DNA of 64,000 nt from Neoceratodus forsteri (taxonomy: Eukaryota; Chordata; Ceratodontiformes; Ceratodontidae). The notes beneath the pieces are model-generated. The model saw only the letters and a list, made by a program, of their open reading frames with translations, did not search any database and was not told the DNA's origin. The stretch is taken from assembly GCA_016271365.2 (NCBI GenBank), contig CM028129.1, forward strand, positions 1,007,885,501-1,007,949,500. Reading direction: 5' to 3'. The position numbers and the translations under genes were made by a program. Positions 53,941 to 63,215 of the stretch are shown here, piece by piece. Within the stretch, counting starts at the first letter, position 1, and each line of letters begins with the position of its first letter.

Positions 53941-54665
53941 CTCCCTGGGCACCTCTTGGCCACCATTTGTCTGGCACAATTCAAAACTGACCTCAAATAG
54001 CACCTAATAACATTCTCTTAAGTGCACCTGCCCTTGAGTCCAGCCACACCTGCTCTCTCTGCCCCCTAGCAAGCACTAGGCAGGCCTCAGGTATCCCCTC
54101 CCTCTGTTCCTTCTCATGACATGCCTTAGCAATCAGTCTGTGTCATGCTCCTTTGGCACCTGCCACCCCACCCTCCCCCAACTCACAGTCCCATGAGTTT
54201 CCCTAACAGTCATTACTAATGCAGGCTGCCTGAACATGCCCCCTCATACCCCACCATTTACTTTAGCATGTCTTCTCCATTCAGCCTCCTCTCACCCCGC
54301 CATTTATCCCTATACCTTATCATCCTTCCTCCCCCACCCTTTACCTCCACCGCATTACATACTTCTCTCTCGTACCTCCTTTCTTCACCCCAATGCCAGC
54401 TATCCCCGTCCCTCTGAACTACTGACAAGGCACTCTGTGGCTGCTTATTCTCCCCCAGCCCTCATAAAGTGTTTTTCGTTATTTTAACTTGTACTTATGT
54501 TTTGAGTTATTCTGTAAGTTTTGAATCCAAGCTGCATCGTTCATTGTAATGTATCTTTGCTGTCTCCTATTGTTCTTTGTTTTGCAGTCTATGACGTGGA
54601 ACCTTTGTAAAAGAGCTTGGACTCAAAAGTCTTTTCCGAATCACTAAATAAATAAAATAAATAAA
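53941..54665 (+). other. L2-B 3' untranslated region and A-rich tail
   Basis: Pyrimidine-rich, non-coding. It ends with repeated AAATA units, the usual short-repeat tail of this LINE type. The tail marks the boundary to unique intron sequence. Confidence 0.7.
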
Positions 54666-55374
54666 GTTTCTGGCTGCAAGACTCTTCCTTCCATGTGTAG
54701 CTCGTCTCCAGAAAATGTCTTAATCCAGTTATTTTCTTACTTGTTGCATTTTAATCTGTGTGGAAGACAGGAAGACTTTAATACAAGTGGCAGTCGGTCC
54801 TTACAGGGAGAAAGACTGGTGGATAGAGGTTCATCGCTGTCCTTGAAACTGTTAGCCTTGCACTGCAGGTTTATCTGCTGTTTGCTATGCCCTGTTTAGT
54901 CAGGGCTCACAAAGGCACTCCTGTCTGTCGCCAAGGGATGTCTATGTTAACTGGTGAATGGAAACCCAATCAGATGAAGGGAGGGGGTTAAAACATGTCT
55001 CTGAAGTTTAATAAGGAGAGGCAGCACTACATAAGTCTGCTGTTCCCAGATGTCAGTGGTAGGACAGCGGTGCTTGACTGGTATCTCAGTGTTTGACAAA
55101 AGAATGTGAAGAACTGCAAGATAGTTAGCATGCCTAATTGGAAAAGTTCTTAAAATTAAAGTCAAATTAGTGCTGTTGTGTTTTGCATGTTTTAATTACT
55201 TCCATTTGTACCCCCCCAAAAAATCTTAGTTACATTCTCTTTTCTAGATTTGAGAGTTAAATTGTATTAATCTACCTTTTTTCATAGTGTTTTTTGGTTT
55301 GAGGGTTAGAACTGTTCACTGCTTTCAGAGGCCCCTGGGGTTTGAGGGTTTATAACTCTGTTCTCTTGTTTCAG
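54666..55374. other. Unique-looking intron sequence before the BRPF1 exon
   Basis: No transposon similarity was recognised. The last bases, TCTTGTTTCAG, form the splice acceptor of the exon at 55375. Confidence 0.5.
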
Positions 55375-55503
55375 ATTAAAGTTCAGCAGCTTGCATTAGA
55401 ACTACAGCTCACACCATTCCTGATTCTGCTCAGAAGGACCCTGGAACAGCTTCAGGAGAAGGATACGGGTAACATCTTCAGTGAGCCTGTCCTCCTCTCA
55501 GAG
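55375..55503 (+). CDS. BRPF1: BRPF1 exon, start of the bromodomain
   Basis: A 43-codon exon in phase 0, with CAG at 55372-55374 before it and GTAAAT after it. It encodes [19 protein letters not shown], then [20 protein letters not shown] and LLSE. This is the first helix and early ZA loop of the BRPF bromodomain, which binds acetylated histone tails. TGNIFSEPV with the NIF shelf and LTPFLILLR fit BRPF1, while BRD1 and BRPF3 have DPARIF or DPAHIF here. It continues the preceding exon without frame change (KREKVKRES, then IKVQQ). The remaining bromodomain must lie beyond 64000. Confidence 0.92.
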
Positions 55504-56485
55504 GTAAATCAACGTTTCTTCTGTTATGCAGTAGTACATGCAGATGCACACAGACATGCACAAACGTACCACACAAATGCACACACCTTTATCTACATAG
55601 AACATCTTCATGCACACGTACTCTTACTGTACAGAGAATTTTTCTGTGTAGTTCCAGGTTGTCAGCTGATTTATTCATAACTGCTGAGTATGTCAGTCTG
55701 TACCAGGGAAACAGGGAAAGGCTGAATTAAACCTTGCCTACTCAGTGTTCTGAGTGGCAGTTGATGGAGTCAGCCTTCAGAGGAAGTGACTGTTTTCTGT
55801 AAGCACTTGAAAACAGACTTCTTCATCAGTTTTATTATTTTATTTGATAAAACTCACAGCAAGGAAATCTTCGTGTTGGCTCAAGTGGGCAGTAAAATGG
55901 TATGAGCTGTCCTCCTTGCTAGCTGGGACAGGATGCAACTGTCTGAGAGGCCTCATGACATGCCCCTTCCCGGACTCAGTCTTTTACATTCTGTCTTCGT
56001 GGTTAGACAGCTCCCTGCTTGCAGGAACCATTTCTCTATTTCTTCGAAGGAATTTATCTTTAGTGCAGCTTTACAACAGAATCCAGTCTCTTAATGCCTC
56101 TTAAGGATTTTTTCAGGAATGCTTGCCTAGCTTTTTTTTTTAAACTGGCTTCAGTTTGCTGCCAGACTGGAACTCTAGATGTGCAGTGCTTGGTGTAGTG
56201 GTTGTTTCTAGGGGCGTGTACATAGTTCACTGTCCACACATAGGCACACAGGCAGTTCTGCTTGAAGTGCTGATTTGTCAGGCCTTCAAACTAAGTTCCT
56301 CCCACCGCTTGGGTGTAATAGCCTCCTGCTCCACCCTGTGATGTCAGATCTTCCTTTCCGCTAGAAGAGTCCAGTTTCCACTTTTGCAGCTGTGCAGCTT
56401 TGTAGGCTAACCAACAAGTGTGCTTTTGGCAAATTAATTTCCAAATAACTTTCTTGGAGTTGCAGTGTTTCTCAACCACGTTCCT
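55504..56485. other. Intron sequence downstream of the BRPF1 exon
   Basis: Starts with the donor GTAAAT. A CA-rich stretch of ACACA and CATGCACA motifs lies at about 55540-55620. No coding similarity was seen in either strand. Confidence 0.45.
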
Positions 56486-56489
56486 CTAC

Positions 56490-57345
56490 CTCACATCGGC
56501 TCTGCCTCATGTACATACGATGGACTCTGAGGAAGTGAAGCTGGTTCATGGCTTCAGGTTCTGCGTGACATGTCAGCAGAAGATGTTGAAGATGGACTCA
56601 CACATGTCTTGCCTGTACTGCCTAGGCGCTGTGGCCTATGTCTGGTAATGTTCCCTTCGTTCTTGGAGGATTGTGCAACCAAGCGTCATGGCCAGCCAGC
56701 TAATAGGGATACCATGCTTCAGCCGAAAGGTCACAAGTCGACCTCCGCTGTGGCAGGGTCGACCATTCAGCTTGCGACCATGGAAGAAGTGGTGGTGGCT
56801 GCCGTGATGGACACCCGATTGGCCCTCGCACTACTCCTTGGGGGGGTGCTAGCATCGGAGAATCTTTCACAGAGGATTTTTGTGAAATTTCGAGCCCCAG
56901 GCAATCTTACTGTATTTTGACAAATGTAGTATTGTCTGTCCATCGGACTGCCCTGGTGCTGAAATGGTTAATAGAAGAACCTATGCTAGTAATGGAATAT
57001 TCGGCTCAAGCTAGGTTTTCAAACCACTGTCCCTCGTTGCACTTCCTGCAACTGTCAGATTCTTTACTCTGCTTGCCTCAGTAAGACGTCTCCGGAGAGC
57101 ACTCCTTCACTTATTTGCAGAAGTTTATTTTTCTCGAAGTCCATTTAGTGTTTTCGATATTTAGAGCATTGTCCTTGGTTCACAGGTAGACTTAGTCTAG
57201 ATTAGTGTTAATTGGGTAAGTTTTTCGGTTCCTTTTCATTTTTTCTCAACCGAGGAAGAACCAGTGATTTTGTCTTTATTTCAGAGGTAATTCTCAGTGT
57301 GTCTTACCTATTATGACTTTTAAGGTAAGTCAGTTCTCTTTTACT
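56490..57345 (+). pseudogene. Old DIRS scrap: gag Cys/His start and 5' leader sequence
   Basis: Frame 56520-56648 gives FRFCVTCQQKMLKMDSHMSC followed by LYCLGAV, a C-x2-C ... H-x2-C-x2-C motif like DIRS gag N-termini. Further on, CTGTCAGATTCTTTACTCTG and GTCTCCGGAGAGC (about 57053-57110) match the sequence just inside the left repeat of DIRS-4 (57505-57550), followed by one CGGTTC at 57226. The order gag then leader suggests two fragments. DIRS-4 begins immediately afterwards. Confidence 0.55.
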
Positions 57346-57348
57346 AAA

Positions 57349-57515
57349 TTCAAACACCATGAAGTCTTGCTATATTATAACAATAGCAGTCAGCCACTGC
57401 AGCTGAACTGCCCCGGAGAGGAAGGAGTTAACTCCAGAAGATCTGGAGTTCTACAGCGCGAGGGCGCTGTGCCCAAAGCTCTATCTGGCAGTTTCAAATG
57501 AAACTGTCAGATTCT
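57349..57515. repeat. DIRS-4 left terminal repeat
   Basis: Begins TTCAAACACCATGAAG and is the reverse complement of 62884-63037, with a few differences around 57455-57480. It contains two short perfect hairpins: AACTCCAGA/TCTGGAGTT and CAGTTTCA/TGAAACTG. Confidence 0.88.
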
Positions 57516-57563
57516 TTACTCCGCTTCACTGAACAGTCGCTCCGGAGATCAGCTCCTTCAGCT

Positions 57564-57840
57564 CGGTTCATTCTCGGTTCAGCTAGTATTTTCGGTTCAT
57601 TTGAACCGCAAAAGTTATTATTTTTACCGCATTTCGGTTTTAAAGCTCTATCTGGTAAACCGTAAGTACTAAAATGTAAGTCTGTGTGGAAAATTAATTA
57701 TCGGTTCGGTTTTGAACCGATCGGTTGATTTTCTGCATTTTAAAAGTGTACAGTGGGTTTTAGAGTGGTTCCGGTTCTTATCGGTTCTAAAAACGGAATT
57801 ATAACGTTTTTCAAATACCCGTGACACGGTTAGGAACCGA
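57564..57840. promoter_or_regulatory. DIRS-4 leader: cluster of CGGTTC/GAACCG
   Basis: Nine exact copies of CGGTTC or its complement GAACCG occur in about 277 bases between the left repeat and the gag start. Near matches such as CGGTTT and CGGTTG add to this. The leaders of DIRS-3 (15780-15992, four exact) and DIRS-2 (9502-9588, two exact) also carry them. A binding-site or packaging role is inference only. Confidence 0.6.
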
Positions 57841-57898
57841 TAAGGGTGTCTTGCCTGGTACTGCCATCAAAAGGGCAAGTTTTGGTTAGGCTGGCATT

Positions 57899-59489
57899 AT
57901 GTCTGAGAAACCCAAAGAAAACCGGCCTACTGGGTTTCAACACTGTGATGTTTGTGGGGGACGCTTTAAGTTAAGCTGACCCACACACCACTTGTGTTTA
58001 TTGTCTGGGGCTGACCACCTCCTGTCAGACTGCCAGGTGTGTAAAAATTTCCTGCAGCCACCCTGGAGAAGAGATTGGGCCGCTCAGGGAACGAGAGGCC
58101 AAAAAGTCCGCTGACCTGGATGGCCAGCCCGGTCCAGTACCCACTGGACTAGAGGGAGTGCCCTCTGACCAGGGCGAGACTTCCTCGGGCAAAAGAAAGG
58201 CTGGTTCAGAGGAACCAGTCCCAAGTAAAAAGACAAGGAAATCAGTAGGTCTGGAGTCCAAAATTGTGTCTCCAACTGCTGCAGAGATAGCTAAAGCCAT
58301 TCAGATTGTCCAGTCACTGTCTTGGGGATCTGTAGAACCACCAACAGCTGGTAAAAGGTTGGTTCGTTCAGTCCCAGTGGTTCAGGATTTTGAAGTTGAG
58401 GATTTTTATGAACCACAGGAGGGGGAGGAGGAATTTGATCAATATATGTGTGGCTGGGGGGGTCTGGACGTGCCCATTGAACCGGACATTTCTCCAGACA
58501 GACCTTTAGAACCTCCTCCTATTCTGTCTGAGTCCCCTTCTTTCTTTATTTTTACAAAAGGTTGCAGAAACCTCCAGCTTCCTTTAGAGGAGGCTGTGAT
58601 GAGCAAGAGGAGCCTGATTATGGGAAATGATGGATATTCCAGAGTCTAGGAGGTTGTCTATTCCTTTGCATAAGTCATTTAGGAAGCAAACAACAAAGAT
58701 TTTAAAAAATCCTCATTCTGTCCCTCCTGTAGATAAAAAATGGACAGAAGGTATACTTTGTCAGGCTCGGATACAGACTTCCTTACTGAGCAGTGTAGTC
58801 ATGTAGGTGTGGTACAAGCTGCAGCCTGTGACAAGGCTAATATTCCTCTGGCCTCACATCCTCCTGATAAGGATTCCAGGAAGATTGATGCCATGGATAA
58901 GAAACAGTATATGGCAGCTTCTTTGGGACTCAGGCAGGCAAATTATATGGCTTATGTAGCTAGATATCAGAAATCTAGGTGGGACACAGTATTGCAGTTA
59001 GCCAAGCAGGCCCATGGCCAGCTGGCTAGTGAGTTGGAACAGGTGGCTGCTGATGGCATTGAAGCCTCTAAAGTTCAATTTCATACTGCTGTTGATGTTA
59101 ATGATGTTTCTTCTAGGTCATGGCCACTTCTGTAGCTTCCTCGAGGTTGGCATGGCTCAGATGCACTAATCTGTCCCAAGATACCCAGTCAAAGGCTATG
59201 GATTTTCCTGTAGTGGGAAATTCTCTTTTGGGAGCAAACAGAAAACTATATGAAAAAGGTGGATGAATACAGAACTACCTACAAAAGTGCCCAGGCTAAG
59301 GAGAAAGATGCCATGCCACAAAGGCATGCTCCCAGAGGTAGGGGCAGGCCCTTTTCCAGGCCTTTTTACCAATTTCAAGCCTCCTCTGCTGTCTCGCAGA
59401 GGGGTTTCTTCAGAGGCAGGGGTAGACGTGGCACAAGTAGACCGTCCCCTTCCCCTCAGCCTAAGGCTGCTGCTAAGCAGGCACCCTGA
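57899..59489 (+). pseudogene. DIRS-4 gag-like ORF with Cys/His motif, broken
   Basis: Starts MSEKPKENRPTGFQHCDVCG. A stop in the tenth codon after that interrupts the motif, which continues HHLCLLSG, then DHLLSDCQVC. Frame 58158-58649 gives the acidic middle and PTAAEIAKAIQIVQSLSWGS. Frame 58740-59135 gives VVQAAACDKANIPLASHPPD and FHTAVDVNDV. Frame 59250-59489 gives the basic tail with GRGRPFSRPFYQFQ and RGFFRGRGRRG, ending AAAKQAP. At least four frame breaks. Such Gly/Arg-rich tails are consistent with nucleic acid binding. Confidence 0.82.
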
Positions 59490-61197
59490 TGGGGTGTCCA
59501 GGGCCGATTCTCCTGTACCAGTGGGGGGCAGGTTGGCCTATTTCAGCCGGAACTGGCTGTCCCTAACTACGGATAGATGGGTTCTGGAGGTAATAGGCCA
59601 GGGTCTGGTTCTCAGCTTCAAACACTTTCCAAAGATGAGAGACAGGCATTTTCCACCTGCAAATCCTTCAGAAGCCCTTGCTTTGGAAGCAGAGGTTTCT
59701 GTCTGCTGGACTGCAAAGCAGTGGAAGGGTTCCTCCTTGCCATCAGGGCAAGGGGCTTTATTCAAGATACTTTCTTACCCCAAAAGACAGGAGAATGGCG
59801 GCCCATTCTAGATTTAAGATACTTGAACAAGCATCTGTTGAAACCAAAGTTCAAAATGTTGACTCTGGCAATGATATTGCTTCCCTAAGGCCAGGGGACT
59901 GGCTAGCTTCCCTGGACCTCAAGGATGCCTATTTTCATGTTCTGATCAGGCCTTCTCACCGAAAGTACCTCAGGTTCGAACTGCCCTCAGGCCACTACTG
60001 GTTCAGGGCAATGCCCTTCGGCCTTACCTCTGCGACAAGGGTATTCACAAAATGTCTCGCTGTAGTAGTGGCTCACTTAAGAAGGCAAGGGGTTGCTGTG
60101 TTTCCCTACCTGGACGACTGGCTCATTGTGGGTCAGTCTCCAGGTCGGGTGAAATCCCACTTGCAAGTCACCCAGCAGCTTCTCACTTCCTGGGATTCCT
60201 ACTAAACTTACCAAAGTCAGTTCTGGAACCAGTTCAGGTCCTAACTTCATAGGCGAGAATTGAACACAAGGTTAGCCGGGCTTTTCTTCCTTCGGAAAGG
60301 ATGGACAGACTCATCGCCCTGGCATCCTCCTTTACCCTGCGGGTCTCTCGACCAGCAAGGCATTTTCTGCAACTCCTCTGGCACATGGCTGCTTCCACAG
60401 CTGTCGTGCAGGGAGCAAGATTCCAGATGAGGGACATTCAGTTCCATTTGAGGGCCTATTGGTCTCAAAGGAAGGACCCCCTTACCATGTTGGTCCCAGT
60501 TACTCAAACTCTGATCCTAGCCCTCCACTGGTGGCAGGTCCAGAGCAATTTAAGACAGGGGGTTCCCTTCATTCCCATTTCTCACTCCCTCACCCTCACC
60601 ACGGATGCCTCCCTGTTAGGTTGGGGGGCTCACCTGGGCGACCTTGCCACTCAGGGGGTATGGTCTCCTCAGGAGTCTCTGCTCCACATCAATCTTTTGG
60701 AACTCAGAGCTGTCTTTTTAGCTCTTCGGGTGTTTTCAGGTTCTGTCCAGAACAAAGTGGTTCAAGTCAGGACAGACAATACCACCACAATGTGGTACAT
60801 CAACAAGCAAGGGGGCACTCGGTCTTCAGCCTTGTGCACCGAAGCAATGAAGTTGTGGTCTCTGGCTTACTCCCTGAACACCTCCCTGATAGCGGTTCAT
60901 CTCCCAGGGAAGGACAATGTCCTGGCGGACGCCCTCAGCGGAATTTCTCAGGGCCATCACGAATGGGCTCTGAATCCACAAGTGCAGGGGTCTGTCTTTG
61001 CCAGATGGGGCACTCCTCAGATAGATCTTTTCGCAGCCCCAGACAACCACCAGCTTCCTCTTTTCTGTTGCAGGCCTCCAGTTCTGGGCTCAGTCCTCTG
61101 GACGCCTTTCTGTTGGACTGGAAGGGAAGTTCCTGTATGCCTTTCCCTTCCTCTCCTTTCAGGGTACTAGTAAAATCAGATCTCAACCTTGCAGAGT
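59490..61197 (+). pseudogene. DIRS-4 reverse transcriptase/RNase H/DAM-like ORF
   Basis: Leader PVPVGGRLAYFSRNWLSLTT (frame 59263-59811). Then LDLRYLNKHLLKPKFKMLTL (59577-59888), LASLDLKDAYFHVLI, MPFGLTSATRVFTKCLAVVV and YLDD at 60107-60118 (59678-60205). Frame 60301-61170 holds the thumb and RNase H with TTDASLLGWGAHLGD, LLELRAVFLALRVF, RTDNTTTMWYINKQ and LADALSGIS, all four acidic positions kept. The DAM-like linker IDLFAAPDNHQLPLFCCRPP and IAPDWARQPWYPLLLS follow. Frameshifts at about 59810, 60205 and 61080. Confidence 0.9.
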
Positions 61198-61352
61198 GAT
61201 TCTGATTGCCCCAGATTGGGCCAGACAGCCCTGGTACCCTCTACTCCTGTCTTGGCAGTCCACCTGCCCTGAGCCTGCCCAGAGTCCACGACTTACTGGC
61301 CTGTGCACAGGGGAGAGTGTGGTATCCGGACCTCAAATCCCTCCACCTCAAG

Positions 61353-62392
61353 GCTTGGCTCTTGAGGAGCTAGAATTTGCTGACTTACACCTTTCTCAAG
61401 GTGTCATGGATATTTTAAAGGCTTCAAGGAAGCCTTCCACTAGGGCCACTTATAATTCTAAGTGGAAGAGGTTTTCCATCTGGTGCTCTGAGAGGCAGAT
61501 TATCCCAGAATCTGCTGATCTTCCCATTCTACTGGACTATTTGGTCCATCTGAATTCCCTAGGCCTGAGACCAGCTACCCTGAAGGTTCATCTGGCAGCT
61601 GTCTCTGCTTTTGTGTCAGCAGGGAAGCCTGCCTCCTTTCTTCTCACCCGTGTTCTCCAAGTTTTTTAAAGGTTACTTCATACTAACCCACCTTTTGGAA
61701 CCAGCTCCCACCTGGGACCTGAATATTTGCATTCGCTCAGTTAATGCAACCCCCTTTGAGCCTCTGTCTCTGCAGAGCTCAAGTATTTAACTAGGAAAAC
61801 CGCTTTCCTAGTAGCTCATCACTCTGCCAGACGCATAAGTGAGCTACAGGCCCTGTCAGTGGAAGAAGATTTTATCTCTTTCCACAGAGATAAGGTAGTC
61901 CTTAGGACTAATAGAAAGTTTTTGCCTAAGGTGGTTTCTGATTTCCACCTGAATCGATCTATCTCTCTCCCAGTATTTTTCACTGAGCATTCTTCCTCAG
62001 GTGAGAGGAGACTGCACAGCTTGGATGTCAAAAGAGCCTTAAGCTACTATTTAGAGCGCACCAGAGGTCATAGGTTCGAATCCCTCCAACTCTTTCTTAC
62101 CTATGGCGAGGTTGGCAAAGGGAACCTGCCACTAAGAGAACAGTTGCAAGGTGGATTGTTTCTGTATCCAATTCTGTTATCAGAAACTGCAGAGTACCCC
62201 TCAGGATTGAGGGCCCACTCCACCAGGGTACAGCTGGCCTCTAGCGGCTGCTAGAGACATCCCATTCTGGAGATTTGTCAAGCTGCTACCTGGAAGACAG
62301 TTCACACCTTTACTAGCATTATTCCTGGATGTCCAGTCCAGGAGAGATGCTCTGTTTGGCACAGCTGTGCTTCAGAGCCTATTTCCTAAGTA
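61353..62392 (+). pseudogene. DIRS-4 tyrosine recombinase, broken
   Basis: ALEELEFADLHLSQGVMDIL and RKPSTRATYNSKWKRFSIW open the recombinase. The frame is lost at about 61640. SARRISELQALS with the catalytic Arg is near 61830, DFHLNRSISLPVFFTEHSSS near 61940, LRAHSTR near 62200 and ATWKTVHTFT near 62290. A small deletion just before the catalytic Tyr turns KHYSL into SIIPG in this frame. A tRNA B-box look-alike at 62072 lies inside the gene. Confidence 0.86.
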
Positions 62393-62430
62393 GGTTCTGA
62401 CCTCCTCCATGGAGGTACTGCTGGGTAATC

Positions 62431-62528
62431 TGCTATTGTTATAATATAGCAAGACTTCATGGTGTTTGAAGAAAATTACTCACCTTAGTAATTGCTTTTC
62501 TTCTCATGGAGTCTTGCTGTATTATAAC
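62431..62528. repeat. DIRS-4 internal complementary region
   Basis: The first half is the reverse complement of 57349-57386 and the second half that of 63016-63070. The reverse complement shows the predicted circle junction GGTGAGTAATTTTCTTCAAA. Confidence 0.9.
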
Positions 62529-62883
62529 CACCCTCCTCCTGCCCTCTCAGAACTTCTACTTGGGTAGGGTGGCGAATTGGTGCAAGCACTGTGTCATGCT
62601 CATTGTAGTTTTTCCCTTACCCTCTTTCCTTTGGGTTAGGGATCCAGATTGTTTCATTTAGGTTATTTATATTGCCCCTTCCTGGACTTGAGTCTTTGGG
62701 GAAGGGGGGTTCATATGTGCTTGTCAAGGGTGGTAAACGAACCATAATACCATCAATTTTTGTTATTATGGCTCTGAGTGTTTCTTTGTTCTTTATATTG
62801 TTGTTATTACTTACTAGTAGGTAGCCATGGGCTAGTGTAGTTTTTCCACACAGACTTTCCGCTCCTTTGATGTTAGTTTAGAA

Positions 62884-63075
62884 GATCTGACAGTTTCATT
62901 TGAAACTGCCAGATAGAATCTTTGGGCCAGCGCCTGCTGGCTGTGGTGAACTCCAGATCTTCTGGAGTTAACTCCTTCCTCTCCAGGCAGTTCAGCTGCA
63001 GTGGCTGACTGCTATTGTTATAATATAGCAAGACTCCATGAGAAGAAAAGCAATTACTAAGGTGAGTAATTTTTC
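62884..63075. repeat. DIRS-4 right terminal repeat
   Basis: The inverted copy of 57357-57515, ending GGTGAGTAATTTTTC. It includes the same two hairpins as the left repeat. Confidence 0.88.
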
Positions 63076-63107
63076 TTTTTACTGAGTAAATTGTTCGGTT
63101 TTAACCG

Positions 63108-63147
63108 ACATATATTTATATATATACTGTATATGTGTGTGTGTATG

Positions 63148-63210
<63 letters not shown>

Positions 63211-63213
63211 ATA
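63108..63213. repeat. TA/TG microsatellite
   Basis: TATATA and TGTGTG runs, with about 25 uninterrupted TA units between 63152 and 63198. Tyr/Ile-repeat open frames here are not genes. Confidence 0.95.
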
Positions 63214-63215
63214 AA

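Larger units (their letters stand above)
50840..54665 (+). mobile_element. L2-B: second L2-type LINE
   Basis: A short upstream ORF, an eroded 2A-like motif, endonuclease, reverse transcriptase and a 3' UTR ending in AAATAAATAAAATAAATAAA (54643-54664). The layout is that of L2-A, but the sequence is a different subfamily. The 5' boundary with CR1-A is approximate. The RT carries YVDD rather than FADD. All frames are broken except the upstream ORF. Confidence 0.82.
57349..63075 (+). mobile_element. DIRS-4: DIRS retrotransposon with all structural parts
   Basis: Left repeat, leader, gag, RT/RNase H, recombinase, internal complementary region and right repeat are present without any foreign insertion, in 5.7 kb. 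The internal complementary region (62431-62528) complements 57349-57386 and 63016-63070, which fixes both ends. Genes carry stops and frameshifts, so the copy is inactive, but it is the reference for DIRS structure in this window. Confidence 0.92.

Noticed and set aside
62072..62096. GGTTCGAATCCCTCC, a tRNA B-box look-alike
   Set aside because: It lies inside the DIRS-4 recombinase coding sequence (GHRFESLQLF). No A box or cloverleaf could be drawn around it.
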